A stretch of DNA of 64,000 nt from JACPRB01 sp964468745 (GCA_964468745.1 CAYXVY010000201.1:11603-75602); one strand, 5' to 3'. Positions 1-8,732 are shown, counted from the stretch's first letter. The notes: generated by a model not told the origin, from the letters alone. Numbers and translations are program-made.

Positions 1-161
1 GTGGTCCGGATGCGGCTCAAATACGCGAACCCCGGCCCGTGGTACGCGTACGAGTAGTCGCGAACGGTTGCTTGAGCCTGCGGGCTGTCTACGGCAATGC
101 CCGCGAAAGCGACGACCGCGCTTGCGATGAACAGAAAACGCGACCCCACAAAACTGCGCAT
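1..161 (-). CDS. Secreted protein, N-terminal fragment cut by window edge
   Basis: I found this by translating the minus strand: an ATG at 161-159 follows a strong ribosome site (GGAGGGG, 8 bases upstream). The 53 visible residues begin with a signal peptide (basic start, hydrophobic stretch, cleavage-like AQA), then ATVRDYSYAYHGPG. This closely matches the start of the complete secreted protein at 27384-28949 (ATVIDYSYAYHGPG), so the two are paralogs. The gene runs off the left edge and its function is unknown. It is divergent from the sigma factor beginning near 340. The paralog is likewise divergent from a sigma factor, which suggests that sigma factor may control its neighbour (inference). 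Confidence 0.8.
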   Translation of the reverse strand, partial: MRSFVGSRFLFIASAVVAFAGIAVDSPQAQATVRDYSYAYHGPGFAYLSRIRT

Positions 162-339
162 TGGTGAGCCCCTCCAACGATCGACCCTGTTGGCACCGCA
201 CCCGACATCGTCCTTGCATATCCATTTGCGAAAGGGCCCGCGACTTCTTGAGAAATCTTCACGACCAAAACAATTTCGATGCAATGTGTCACTTCGGAGT
301 TGGCTTTTCTGTGCGGACGCTATGAGAATGAGGGCGCGC

Positions 340-1086
340 ATGCACGAACTTGAAACGCGGATGGGAGGATCGGCAGAGAACTTCCCGAACACGACGTGGG
401 CGTCCCTCTTTTCGATGACAGACGCGGCGTCGGCCGCGGCGCGACAGGAGGCGTTGAGCAAGATCGTCGGGCGGTATTGGCGGCCCGTCTACGCCTACGT
501 GCGCGCCTCCGCGGGGAAGCCCGTCGAAGACGCGAAGGATCTCACGCAGGCGTTCTTCTGCCACATGATCGAGGACGACATGTTCGCGAAGTACGTCCGC
601 GAGCGCGGGCGGTTTCGCGACTACCTCAAAGGCGCCTTGCGCAATTTCCTCGCGGAATCGTACCGTTCAAGCTCGGCGCTGAAGCGCGGCGGCGGCCGTG
701 CGGTCGTTCCGCTCGACACGGCCCAGATGGAAACGGAGGCGTTCGGCCGGCAGCTGCGGGAGGCGAATCCTGAGGAGATGTTCGACCGTCAGTGGGCGCG
801 CGACCTGCTCATGGAGGCGCTGCAGGACCTGCGCCGCCAGCTCGAGGGCGAGGGACGGCAGGACCAGTGGCGCGTGTACGAGACGATCGAACTCTCAAGC
901 GAGAGCCCCGTGCCGAGCTACGAGGACATCTCGAAGCGCTTCGCGATTTCGACGCACGAAGTGAAGAACGCGCTGTTCGCGGTGCGCGGCCGGCTGCACC
1001 GCATCCTCCGCGAGAAAATCTCGTCGATCGTGACGTCGGAGCGCGAGCTGCGCGACGAGATGAAACACCTGTTCGGGAGCAGCTGA
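340..1086 (+). CDS. ECF-like sigma factor paired with Ser/Thr kinase
   Basis: A sigma-70 family factor of the extracytoplasmic-function type linked to Ser/Thr kinases. Region 2 lies near residues 30-95, with the core DAKDLTQAFF, and is followed by RGRFRDYLKGALRNFL. Region 4 is near residues 165-225 (PSYEDISKRFAISTHEVKNAL). The Thr in DLTQ (residue 69 from this start) is conserved in all three kinase-linked sigma factors here. Starts at 322, 328, 340 and 361 share the frame. I chose 340 for the GAGGG-like site before it, although 361 aligns best with its paralogs (seven residues before the FP-T-W motif). The kinase gene begins three bases after the stop, so the pair is probably co-transcribed. 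Confidence 0.85.
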   Translation: MHELETRMGGSAENFPNTTWASLFSMTDAASAAARQEALSKIVGRYWRPVYAYVRASAGKPVEDAKDLTQAFFCHMIEDDMFAKYVRERGRFRDYLKGALRNFLAESYRSSSALKRGGGRAVVPLDTAQMETEAFGRQLREANPEEMFDRQWARDLLMEALQDLRRQLEGEGRQDQWRVYETIELSSESPVPSYEDISKRFAISTHEVKNALFAVRGRLHRILREKISSIVTSERELRDEMKHLFGSS

Positions 1087-1088
1087 CC

Positions 1089-3143
1089 GTGATCCCGGAG
1101 GATTTCGTCGAGCGTGCGAAGCGCGGACTTGTTGCGCAGTCGCACCAGCGCGTCGGCGAACTCGCCGTGTCGCGCGGCTGGATCACGCGTGACGATCTCG
1201 CGAAGCACCTCCAGAGCGAGCCGTACGGCCGGGCGGAATCGCTGGTCGAGCGCGGCCTGCTCTCGCAGGATCAGCTGAAGGACCTTTTCGAGGCCGTCGA
1301 TCAGGGCGCTCCCACGGAACTGGGCGATCGATACGAGATCATCCGTCGCATCGGATCCGGCGCGACGTCCGACATCTTCGAGGCGCGCGACCGCGTGCTC
1401 GGACGCCACGTCGCGCTGAAGCGCATCCACGGTGACTACGTCGAGATCACCGAGCGCAGCCGGCGCGAGGCGGAGGCGACGGCGCGGTTGTCGCACCCGG
1501 GGATCGTCACGCTGCATGACTTCATCGAGCGCGATGGCCAGTTTCTGCTCGTCATGGAACTCGTCCGCGGGCACACGCTCACGGAAGTTCTGCGAGAGAA
1601 GGTCGACTTTGCGCGGTCGGCCGCGATCCTCGAAAAAGTCGCGCGCGCCGTCCACTACGCCCACGAGCGTGGGATCATCCACCGCGACCTCAAGCCGAAC
1701 AACATCCTCATAGGGGAGGACGGCGAGCCGAAAGTCGCCGACTTCGGACTCGCGCGGCTGGTTGACTACAGCGATTTTACGAATGACGGCATCGTGCTCG
1801 GCACGCCGTTTTATATGGCGCCCGAGCAGGCGTCGGGGCAGAAGGACGCGATTTCGCCGCGCACGGACGTGTATGCGCTCGGCGCGGTGCTCTACGAAGT
1901 GCTCGCGGGCCATCCGCCGTTCTCCGACGTGGATGAGTTGCGCGCGATCGATTTGATCATCCAGGTCGAGCCGGTAGCGCCCAGCCAGCTGCGCAAGGGA
2001 GTGCCGCACGAGCTGGAAACGGTGATGCTTACGGCGATGCAGAAGGAGCCGGGCGCGCGATACGCGTCTGCGCTGGAATTCGCGGAGGAGCTGTCTCGCT
2101 GGCAGCGCGGGCAGCCCGTCACCGCGCAGGCGCCGAGTCCGCCGCCGCGCGTTTCGCGCGCCATCTGGCGTCGGCTTGGCGTGCACATGCCGTCGGCCGC
2201 GGCGCGTCGCATCGCTCGGGTGAAAGCGCGAGGCGCGGAGCCGGCGCGAATCCCGCAGCGTATCGAGCCGCTCGAGGCGAACATGCGCGAGGCGATCGCG
2301 CTGCTCGAGGGGGCGCACGCGATCCTCGAGCGCGTCTCGCAGAGTTTCTACATGAAGGGCGCACGTGCGGACGACGGCGGGAGCCGCCTTGAAGCAGCCG
2401 AAGCGCTCATCGCGCAAGTGATAGCGCGGCTGCCGAATCTCGCGTCCGCATACGTGTTGCAGGGCCGCGTGCAGGGGATTCGCGGCGCGTTCGACGATGC
2501 GGAGGATTCCTTCCGCGATGCGCTCGTGCTGGATCCGGACCTCGCCACGGCCCACTACCAGCTCGGACGCCTGCTGGTCATCCGTTCGATCCTCTCGATC
2601 GGCGGACCGCGGACCGACGTCCCGGAGGCGGCGCGGGAACTGGAGGTTGCGCGCGCGGGAGCGCCGACGTCGCCGCTTCAGAGGCAATTTGTCGACGCGC
2701 TGCTCGCGTTCGCTCACGGAAACAGGGACGAGGCGGTGCGGCAGGCGACGGTCGGGACCGAGCTGTTCGACGGCGAGCCCGGCGTCGAGGAATTTCATTG
2801 GCTGATCGGTGTGGCGGACGTGCGGCCGCCTGCGCGCCTCGCCGCGTTCGAACGGGCGCTCGACATCCGGCCGCGCTATCCGCTGGCGCAATTGTGTCGC
2901 GGCGTGCTGCGCGGTGCGATGGGAGACGTGAGGCGCGCGATGGCGGATGTCGAGTCAGCGCAGAAATTGAGTCCGTTGCTCGTCGAGGCGTGGTACTGCC
3001 GGGGAGTCCTTCGGGCGCAGGGGAAGGATGCGAAGGGAGCGCGTGCGGACTTCGCGCGGGCCCTCGAGCTCATGCGCGACGACTCGCCGCACCGGGCTAC
3101 GGTCGAGGAGCGTCTGGCGCAGTCGGGTGCGCGAGGGTCGTAA
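1089..3143 (+). CDS. Ser/Thr protein kinase with TPR-type C-terminus
   Basis: Protein kinase of about 684 residues, starting at a GTG just after the sigma factor stop. Residues 1-80 form a helical region with repeated 'LAVSRGWIT..DL' pattern, resembling the N-terminal domain of GspE/MshE ATPases (inference). The kinase domain covers about 82-345: glycine loop near 89-97, VALK with lysine 111, HRD at 198-200, DFG at 218-220 and APE at 244-246, so it looks active. The C-terminal half is helical with TPR-like repeats, for example ASAYVLQGRVQGIRGAFDDA. No clear membrane segment is seen, so it is probably cytoplasmic. The likely partner or substrate is the adjacent sigma factor (inference). Confidence 0.88.
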   Translation: MIPEDFVERAKRGLVAQSHQRVGELAVSRGWITRDDLAKHLQSEPYGRAESLVERGLLSQDQLKDLFEAVDQGAPTELGDRYEIIRRIGSGATSDIFEARDRVLGRHVALKRIHGDYVEITERSRREAEATARLSHPGIVTLHDFIERDGQFLLVMELVRGHTLTEVLREKVDFARSAAILEKVARAVHYAHERGIIHRDLKPNNILIGEDGEPKVADFGLARLVDYSDFTNDGIVLGTPFYMAPEQASGQKDAISPRTDVYALGAVLYEVLAGHPPFSDVDELRAIDLIIQVEPVAPSQLRKGVPHELETVMLTAMQKEPGARYASALEFAEELSRWQRGQPVTAQAPSPPPRVSRAIWRRLGVHMPSAAARRIARVKARGAEPARIPQRIEPLEANMREAIALLEGAHAILERVSQSFYMKGARADDGGSRLEAAEALIAQVIARLPNLASAYVLQGRVQGIRGAFDDAEDSFRDALVLDPDLATAHYQLGRLLVIRSILSIGGPRTDVPEAARELEVARAGAPTSPLQRQFVDALLAFAHGNRDEAVRQATVGTELFDGEPGVEEFHWLIGVADVRPPARLAAFERALDIRPRYPLAQLCRGVLRGAMGDVRRAMADVESAQKLSPLLVEAWYCRGVLRAQGKDAKGARADFARALELMRDDSPHRATVEERLAQSGARGS

Positions 3144-3177
3144 CGCGCGAGGCCGGCTGTCGTTCAAGTAACATCGG

Positions 3178-4056
3178 ATGAGCGCTGCTGAGAGCATCTT
3201 CTGGAATCTCGCCGTTGCCGCCGCGGCGGAGGGGGAAGTCGTCATCGCGGAGGCGGAGCGGCTCGCGCGGCACGCGGAGCGCCTCGGCCTGTCGACGGAG
3301 CGTGCGGCCGAGATCCGCGCGGAGGCCGTCGCGAAGAAGCCCGTTTCGCTGCGCATGCCCAAAGACGAAATGGCGCGGCTCGACTGTCTCCGTTCCGTGC
3401 TCGACATCGCCGCAGCCGACGGTTCGATCTCGCCCCGGGAATTCGCCATCGCGCGTGCACTGGCCACGAAGGCGGGAGTCGCGGAAGGGAAGTTGCAGTC
3501 GATGGCGCGTTCCGCGCTTAGAGGGGTCAAGCGCGGAACCGCACTGGAAACCGAGGCAGGCATGGTGGAGGAAATTGAGTTGGCCCCGGTGTCGACGCCG
3601 CCGCGTCGAAGCGAGTTCGTGCGCTCGCTGCCGTTTTCAGCATCGACTACACGGCTGTGCACGTCGTGCGGTCGCGAGTTCGCGAACAGCCGCCCGGAGG
3701 CGCGAACGTGCCCCATGTGCGAGCCGACGCCGGAATCGATCGCCGACGAGAGGGTCGACAGGCTCCTCGGCTTCGCGATGTGGCCGTGCCTTGCGGTCGC
3801 CGCTGTCGTGCTCGAGTTGATGTTCGGCACCTGGAACTGGGCCTGGAGAACTTCCTCTGCGTGGGGGTCAAGCGCATGGAGTGACACCGGCGGCAATTAT
3901 CGGCGCCGGAGGCATCAGGGGACGTTTGCGCTGCTTGCCTACGTCCTGCCCTTCGGAGCCGCCGCACTTGCGACCGCCGCGGCCGGCTTCGCGCTCTACA
4001 TTTTCGTGTACGGCGCGACGCGTGCGGTCGTCGGACTCCGTCGCGGCGGGCGCTAA
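3178..4056 (+). CDS. TerB-like, zinc-ribbon membrane protein
   Basis: A 292-residue protein of unknown role. Residues about 60-120 (RLDCLRSVLDIAAADGSISP) have the acidic helical pattern of TerB-like domains. Residues about 160-180 hold a zinc ribbon, CTSC and CPMC separated by 13 residues. Two hydrophobic segments follow, near 198-215 and 255-282, so the C-terminus is anchored in the membrane. The ATG at 3178 lies 35 bases after the kinase stop, so it may be the third gene of the sigma-kinase transcript. TerB-type domains are known from tellurite-resistance and stress proteins; no specific function can be assigned. Confidence 0.7.
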   Translation: MSAAESIFWNLAVAAAAEGEVVIAEAERLARHAERLGLSTERAAEIRAEAVAKKPVSLRMPKDEMARLDCLRSVLDIAAADGSISPREFAIARALATKAGVAEGKLQSMARSALRGVKRGTALETEAGMVEEIELAPVSTPPRRSEFVRSLPFSASTTRLCTSCGREFANSRPEARTCPMCEPTPESIADERVDRLLGFAMWPCLAVAAVVLELMFGTWNWAWRTSSAWGSSAWSDTGGNYRRRRHQGTFALLAYVLPFGAAALATAAAGFALYIFVYGATRAVVGLRRGGR

Positions 4057-4097
4057 TCCTGTGGCGCAGCCGACAGGGGCGCGTGTAAACTGACCCC

Positions 4098-4715
4098 ATG
4101 CTGGTGCTTTCCGCCTGGCTCGCAGGCATCGTGATCGTGACGCTGGTCTATGCCGTGCTTGTCGAGTACCTGATCCACCGCTTCCTCGATCATCGCCGCT
4201 TCAAGATATTCGGATGGCACCCCGCGCTCCTCGCGCATCTCTACCAGACGCATTCGATGGAGCACCACCAGGACTACGGCGACAAGGAGTCGTACGTCTA
4301 CAGCGGGTGCCCGAAGCCGATGGACTGGATCGACTTGCCGCTGCTGCTGTGCAGCCACATGATCGTGATCCCGCTCTACGTCGGCGCGTGGTTCCTGACG
4401 GGATGGCCGGGCATTGCCGCGTGTGGCGCGTACGTTTTCTTCCACTACCTGTTCCTCTACAGCACGGTTCACTATGCGATGCATCATCCGGGGACGGCGG
4501 GGCTGCATCGCGCGCCGATCGCCCGGGGGATGAATTTTCACCACTGGCTGCATCACCGCCATCAGCACAAGAACTACGCGTTCACCATCCCGATCTTCGA
4601 CTACGTCTTCAGGACGAAATGGATGGGCACGGACGCGGAAAAGCAGGAGTTCGCCCAGGAGATTCTCTCGCGCACGCCGCAACCGCTGCCGGCGCGCGAA
4701 GTGGCGAAGGTCTAA
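4098..4715 (+). CDS. Fatty acid hydroxylase-superfamily membrane protein
   Basis: A 205-residue integral membrane protein with the histidine clusters of the di-iron fatty acid hydroxylase/sterol desaturase superfamily: EYLIHRFLDH, HSMEHHQDY, HYAMHH and FHHWLHHRHQHKNY. Hydrophobic segments near 5-25, 85-105 and 110-130 alternate with them. The family oxidises or desaturates lipid chains at a membrane-embedded di-iron centre; the substrate here is unknown. A TAAACT hexamer (4086-4091) lies six bases before the ATG, suggesting a very short or absent leader. It is convergent with the outer-membrane barrel gene that ends at 4802. Confidence 0.75.
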   Translation: MLVLSAWLAGIVIVTLVYAVLVEYLIHRFLDHRRFKIFGWHPALLAHLYQTHSMEHHQDYGDKESYVYSGCPKPMDWIDLPLLLCSHMIVIPLYVGAWFLTGWPGIAACGAYVFFHYLFLYSTVHYAMHHPGTAGLHRAPIARGMNFHHWLHHRHQHKNYAFTIPIFDYVFRTKWMGTDAEKQEFAQEILSRTPQPLPAREVAKV

Positions 4716-4801
4716 GGGGCTTGAGGTGTCGCAACCCTTCGACCCGCTCCGCTCCCTCGGGGCAAGTGGCCGCCAATGACCGACTATTTCCTGCCGGCCA
4801 C

Positions 4802-5452
4802 TTAGAATCCGAATTCGAAGCCGGCGCTGAACCCGACCGCCTCGAAGCCGTCGACGGACCCTGTGTCGCCGGACAGGTTGTCCTTCACGTCGAGTGACGC
4901 GAAGATGTAGTTCAGGCGCGCCTCGGCGACGAGTCGCATCGATCCCCACACGCGATAGCTCACGCCGAACAGCGCGTGCATCGTCACCCCCGCGCCGCCG
5001 TCGACATCGACGTCGATGATGCCGGGGGCCTCTGCATGTCCGTCGCTCAGCTTCACAAGCCCGAGACCGGCGCCGACGTACACGTCGAGAGGATCGTCGG
5101 TCTTGAGCCGGTGATATTGGGCGCCGACGCTGAGCATTATCATGTCGATGCCGGCATCGGCGACGGGCAGGTTGGCGACGCCGAACACCTTCTTCATCGG
5201 ATCCTCGTGATCGAAGGCGGCGTAATAGAGCTCCGCGGTGAGCGACCAGTCGTCATTCAGACGATGCGATGCGTTGAGGCTGCCGCCGATGATGTCGTTG
5301 GCAGGTTTTCCGAAGGAGGTCCAGACGTGGAAGCGAGCGCCGACGCGCCATTGCTCCTGTTGCTCGGTCTGGACGTCGAGGTCCCGCGTCAGCGAGACGG
5401 TCGACGTGGCCGCATCGGTCTGCAGGAACGCGATCAGGCTGACGTGAAGCAT
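4802..5452 (-). CDS. Outer-membrane beta-barrel protein
   Basis: A 216-residue protein made of alternating hydrophobic strands (LTAELYYAAF, IMLSVGAQYHRL, DVYVGAGLGLVKL, MRLVAEARLNYIF) and ending in FSAGFEFGF. A terminal aromatic residue is typical of outer-membrane barrels inserted by the BAM machinery. The size fits a small OmpW/OmpA-type 8-10-strand barrel. The N-terminus is short and its signal peptide is weak, so the true start could differ. It implies a diderm cell envelope. The function (porin-like or structural) cannot be told from sequence. Confidence 0.65.
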   Translation of the reverse strand: MLHVSLIAFLQTDAATSTVSLTRDLDVQTEQQEQWRVGARFHVWTSFGKPANDIIGGSLNASHRLNDDWSLTAELYYAAFDHEDPMKKVFGVANLPVADAGIDMIMLSVGAQYHRLKTDDPLDVYVGAGLGLVKLSDGHAEAPGIIDVDVDGGAGVTMHALFGVSYRVWGSMRLVAEARLNYIFASLDVKDNLSGDTGSVDGFEAVGFSAGFEFGF

Positions 5453-5612
5453 GGTGTCTCCAGTGGTGCTTGACTGGGAAGATCAGATGCGGCGCACGTG
5501 AGGTTACGGTGACGATGTGGTTAAGGCGCCTTCACGAATCTGGAGGCGTCCGTGCGCGCGAGACTCGCTGCGGCCGCGGGCCATCTTCGTTTGCTGAGGG
5601 TCGGCGAAGGCT

Positions 5613-5640
5613 GGTGGAATGCCCTAGACGATTTGAGAAC
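5613..5640. repeat. Imperfect direct repeat, left copy
   Basis: The pattern GGTGGA-N5-CTAGACG-N-TTTGAGA-N-C occurs here and again at 6145-6172 in the same orientation with identical spacing. The two copies bracket the GIY-YIG gene and two palindromes (about 530 bases). This could be the edge of a small mobile unit or a duplicated target; it was found by eye. Confidence 0.55.
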
Positions 5641-5648
5641 TAGCGTGG

Positions 5649-5933
5649 TCAACGTTTTCGCGAACGAGCCAGCGCTTTGAGGCGTGAGAAGTCGCCGTCG
5701 ATGAGGGCCTGCTTCTTGGCGTGCGTCCAGCCTTTGAGTTGTTGCTCGCGGTCCCGAGCGGACGAGGCGGACGCGTGCGTCTCGAACAAGACGATGCGTT
5801 CGACGGGGTTACGTCGCGTGAAGTTGCCTCCCCAACCGATTTGATGGCGGCGTGCCCGCTCGCGCGGGTGGACACGAGTCATGCCGACGTAATACCGGCC
5901 ATCCTTGAGAACGGCGATGTACACGTACCACAC
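5649..5933 (-). CDS. Small GIY-YIG nuclease domain protein
   Basis: A single GIY-YIG domain of about 94 residues. It has the WYVYI and YYVGMT halves of the signature, an arginine-rich helix (RERARRH) and the conserved Glu in DREQQLKGW. The longer open frame to 6086 has no good ATG, and its N-terminal part is made of palindromic repeat DNA. I therefore place the start at the GTG directly before WYVYI, as in homologs. Proteins of this class are probable endonucleases of uncertain role, often multicopy in environmental genomes. This copy sits between imperfect direct repeats and next to two palindromes, suggesting a mobile unit (inference). Confidence 0.75.
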   Translation of the reverse strand: MWYVYIAVLKDGRYYVGMTRVHPRERARRHQIGWGGNFTRRNPVERIVLFETHASASSARDREQQLKGWTHAKKQALIDGDFSRLKALARSRKR

Positions 5934-6004
5934 ACCACGGTGTGCTTCGAGACGCGAAAGTTCGCCGGGAAATCGGAAAGAAAATCGCGTTTGTTTCGAG
6001 GAGT

Positions 6005-6047
6005 GGTTCGACTCGCGTGTTTGGAGGCGCTCGCTCACCACACTTCG
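6005..6047. repeat. Palindromic repeat copy D
   Basis: Imperfect inverted repeat with arms GGTTCGACTCG and CTCGCTCACC, continuing into CACACTTCG. The 18-mer CTCGCTCACCACACTTCG (6030-6047) recurs exactly, in inverted orientation, at 10031-10048 upstream of ssrA. It belongs to the same family as the copies at 6099-6145 and 9968-10073. Confidence 0.6.
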
Positions 6048-6098
6048 ACATCGGTCAGGATTCAGGGGGGCGCAGTGCTTTCGCAATCCTCATGTTTG

Positions 6099-6145
6099 CA
6101 CTGAGCGAGGGACCCGCAGCTACGCTGCGGGACCGAGTCGAAGTG
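6099..6145. repeat. Palindromic repeat copy A
   Basis: Imperfect palindrome running from CACTGAGCGAGG to CCGAGTCGAAGTG, with a perfect core hairpin CCCGCAGC-TAC-GCTGCGGG at 6113-6131. The arm sequences match, inverted, the copy that touches the 5' end of ssrA at 9968. Such GTCGAAGTG/CACTGAGCGA palindromes resemble dispersed extragenic palindromes. Confidence 0.65.
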
Positions 6146-6172
6146 GTGGACCACTCTAGACGCTTTGAGAGC
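6145..6172. repeat. Imperfect direct repeat, right copy
   Basis: Second copy of GGTGGA-N5-CTAGACG-N-TTTGAGA-N-C, matching 5613-5640 in order and spacing. It overlaps the end of palindrome copy A. Confidence 0.55.
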
Positions 6173-6203
6173 CGCGGTGCGGGAGTCGCGGGCGTAGGAG
6201 GGA

Positions 6204-6548
6204 TCAACGTAGCCTCAACACGGTCTCACGAACGATTGCAAATCGTCCCCGTAGTCTCTCGCCAGCAGCATCGATGGTCCTCTGCACCGCGCCTCGGACT
6301 TGCATCGGTAGACTGTTGCGCAGCCGCAGCAGAAGGATTCCGGCATGAGGGAGCTTCTGCGCGAAGATCAATTCTCCGAAGTCCTTGTCCTCGGTAATCA
6401 GGATGCGATCTTCAGCGTGCGCAATCGCCAGTATCTGCTCGTCCGATTGCCCGCGCGCCACGAGAGCGACGGATGTGGCGTCATGACCGAGGCTTTGAAG
6501 ATGGACCGCAAGGCTGACGCCGAGGTTCTCGTCGACGAGGAACTTCAC
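6204..6548 (-). CDS. DUF5615-family PIN-like protein (putative toxin)
   Basis: A 114-residue protein beginning MKFLVDENLGVSLAVHL, the hallmark of DUF5615/Mut7-C-like PIN-fold proteins. The early Asp-Glu and a later ITEDKDFGE supply the acidic residues expected of a PIN nuclease site. It starts at a GTG overlapping the stop of the upstream DUF433 gene by four bases (GTGA), so the two are probably translationally coupled. DUF433-DUF5615 pairs are recognised as toxin-antitoxin-like modules. A ribonuclease activity is inferred from the fold only. Confidence 0.8.
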   Translation of the reverse strand: MKFLVDENLGVSLAVHLQSLGHDATSVALVARGQSDEQILAIAHAEDRILITEDKDFGELIFAQKLPHAGILLLRLRNSLPMQVRGAVQRTIDAAGERLRGRFAIVRETVLRLR

Positions 6549-6790
6549 GCAGAGCGACTTTCGGGCAGAGGAATGATCTCCTCGTGTCCTGCCAGCCCTG
6601 CGGCATAGGCGAGACAGGCCCGAACGCCAGCGTCCGTCAGCTGAGGGTTTTCCTTCAGGAGTTCCCCGACCGACATGCCCTGCGCCAGGAGATCGAGGAC
6701 CCGCTGCACGGTGACGCGAGTACCACGCACGATGGGCTTACCGCCCATGACCTTCTGATTCACAACGATGCATTCCTCGGCAGGGCTCAT
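6545..6790 (-). CDS. DUF433-family protein (putative antitoxin)
   Basis: An 81-residue DUF433 protein with the typical core VVNQKVMGGKPIVRGTRVTV, then a short helical region (VLDLLAQGMSVGELLKENPQLT) with helix-turn-helix character. I start it at the ATG at 6790 because upstream residues do not fit the family. It overlaps the DUF5615 gene by four bases and is presumed to be its antitoxin, perhaps repressing its own operon. It lies 58 bases downstream of the GHKL ATPase gene, so the pair may be part of the same transcript. Confidence 0.8.
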   Translation of the reverse strand: MSPAEECIVVNQKVMGGKPIVRGTRVTVQRVLDLLAQGMSVGELLKENPQLTDAGVRACLAYAAGLAGHEEIIPLPESRSA

Positions 6791-6848
6791 GAATGAACTG
6801 TAACACTCGCTGATGACGCGTGCAAGGCGCGTCCCTGTGATCGACGGG

Positions 6849-8732
6849 TTATCGCCGCGACGCACGACCTAATCGCTCTTCGATGGCCGCAATGACTTCG
6901 ACGAGAGACTCGAGCAGTCGGTCCTCTTGCGGGCCGCCCGCGACCTGCCGCAAGGCGACTTCCTTCGCCAGCAGCGTCGCGAGATACCGGAAGCGGCGCG
7001 CCGAATCGGCCGCCACAAGCAGGTAATCCGGATGTGAGCCGTTGAACTCCCACCGGCCGGCGCCGAGGCGCGATCGCCACCGGCCCGAGGGATCCTTCAC
7101 CTCGATCGGCTCTGGAATCCCAACGTCTTCTCGCTCCGGCGCCTCGATTTCTTGCGCCACCTCGATCCTTGCCTCACTTGTCGCCCGTCGCTCCGCCTGC
7201 CTCGCCTCGATATGGACGACCGCTTCACCAATCGCATCAGCGAGGTATGTCGCCTTCGCCCCTTTCGTGGCGAGTCGTCCCGGTCCCTCCATCCGCCAGA
7301 CGAAGTCCACGCCGCTCCTGATCGCGCGCCCCGTGGCGTCGAGAGCGCGAGCGATGAGCGACTTCTCCGCCCTCACCGGAAGGCGGCATATGCCCGGCAC
7401 AATGCGAACGCTATCAAGCGGACCTGGCTCATAGATCTCGGGGGTATCCTGTTCGCCTGTCGGCACGGATTCGCGCGTAATCGCTCCCTCGACCGAGTCG
7501 CCCGACCCGGGTTCGCCATGCGGCGCCTGAACGGGGAAGAGCTCGTAGTGCGGCAGCCGGCGGTGGAATTCGCGAAAGACGTCCTTCAGTCTCTTGTGGA
7601 GCGCCCGGTCTGCCTCATGAGCGCGCGACTGCGAAAAGCGAGCCAGCCACTCGCTCACGCGCTCCCCGAGTGCGAGCATCGCGGCGGCGAAGACCTCGGC
7701 TTTCTCGTTCGGCACGATGCCGCGGCGCGTGCCGGGCGCAACGTCCAGGAACGGCGCATCCACGATGCCGGTCAGCCGCCCGCTCTGCCATGGTACATGG
7801 CGCAAGTCGACGGCTTCGAGCAGCGTGAGATCGTTCGAAACGACCGTTCCCGCGCACGCGAGCGTGACTTGCCCCGGCCCGTGTTCCTCGGGCAGATAGT
7901 GAAGCTCGACACGGATCGGCAGATGGCCTTCGACCTGCCACTCCCGAACCTCCGTCAGCGGCACCCCTTGGAAGCGCTGCGGCCTCACGGGGAAGTCCTG
8001 CTGTGCGCGACCTCGTGCGAGGCGGTCGACGACGCGGAGGCGCACGTCGCGTTGAAGGAGCTGGCCACGCAGCTCGAAAGCGAGAAAGTCGGCGAGACGG
8101 CGTCCCGACATCAACCGCTGCGCCGACGGATGAAGGTCTCGAATCACGACCTCCGTCCACGTCGGCTCCATCGTCTTCTGCCCACGCTCGGGTCCTACAG
8201 AGCCGTCCGACTTTTCCTCTTCCAGCTGCAGCACCCATGTCTCCGATCCCTTCACCCGCGAGCGGATCGCGAGGTGGCGTCCGACGGACCAGAAGCCGAG
8301 CAGGCCGATGCCGTACTTGCCCTGCTGGAGCAGTTTGTAACGCTGCTCCGGCGTCAGACGCTGCTTGTAAGAGTGGCCGATGTGCGTGGCGATGTGGTTG
8401 AGCGCGTCGGGGCGCGCCATTTCCGGCAGAACACCCACACCGTTGTCGAATATCGAGAGGCCGATGCTGCCGTGGTGCCGGAGGCGTGTCACCGTGACCT
8501 CGGTCGCGCCTGCGTCGAGCGAGTTTTGGATCAATTCCGCGACGGCCTTTTTCGGATCGTTCTGCGAGCGCGCAAGGAGCCGGATGAGATCGAACGGGTC
8601 CGCCGGCTTGAGCCGGACGCGGCGTGTCTCGCGCGGAAGCGTAGGGGCGGGCATGCGTGCATGATTGTCCCCTGTCGGATCGGGATGAAGCGTCTCATCC
8701 GGCGCGACGGCATCGTCGGTCGAGTTCGACAC
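6849..8732 (-). CDS. GHKL ATPase, MutL/MORC/Hsp90-like
   Basis: A 627-residue ATPase of the GHKL superfamily. The N-box AELIQNSLDAGA (Glu66, Asn70, Asp73), the G1 box DNGVG (96-100) and the G2 box GKYGIGLLGFWSVG (138-151) are all intact. The middle part, including a GTRRGIVPNEKAEVF segment, fits the S5-like transducer domain of MutL/MORC/Hsp90 proteins. Residues after about 430 are unassigned. The GTG start follows AAGGAGG by nine bases. Related stand-alone ATPases ('paraMORC') have been linked to restriction or conflict systems; a defence role here is inference. Neighbours are a tiny basic ORF and a sigma-region-2 protein upstream, and a toxin-antitoxin-like pair downstream. Confidence 0.8.
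   Translation of the reverse strand: MSNSTDDAVAPDETLHPDPTGDNHARMPAPTLPRETRRVRLKPADPFDLIRLLARSQNDPKKAVAELIQNSLDAGATEVTVTRLRHHGSIGLSIFDNGVGVLPEMARPDALNHIATHIGHSYKQRLTPEQRYKLLQQGKYGIGLLGFWSVGRHLAIRSRVKGSETWVLQLEEEKSDGSVGPERGQKTMEPTWTEVVIRDLHPSAQRLMSGRRLADFLAFELRGQLLQRDVRLRVVDRLARGRAQQDFPVRPQRFQGVPLTEVREWQVEGHLPIRVELHYLPEEHGPGQVTLACAGTVVSNDLTLLEAVDLRHVPWQSGRLTGIVDAPFLDVAPGTRRGIVPNEKAEVFAAAMLALGERVSEWLARFSQSRAHEADRALHKRLKDVFREFHRRLPHYELFPVQAPHGEPGSGDSVEGAITRESVPTGEQDTPEIYEPGPLDSVRIVPGICRLPVRAEKSLIARALDATGRAIRSGVDFVWRMEGPGRLATKGAKATYLADAIGEAVVHIEARQAERRATSEARIEVAQEIEAPEREDVGIPEPIEVKDPSGRWRSRLGAGRWEFNGSHPDYLLVAADSARRFRYLATLLAKEVALRQVAGGPQEDRLLESLVEVIAAIEERLGRASRR

Noticed and set aside
918..2891. 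657-codon frame antisense to the first kinase
   Set aside because: It mirrors the kinase codons and has Arg-rich content and no domain.
4735..4801. Degenerate palindrome between the hydroxylase and barrel genes
   Set aside because: It shares CTTCGAC and CGCTC with the repeat family, but the arms do not pair well enough to call a copy.
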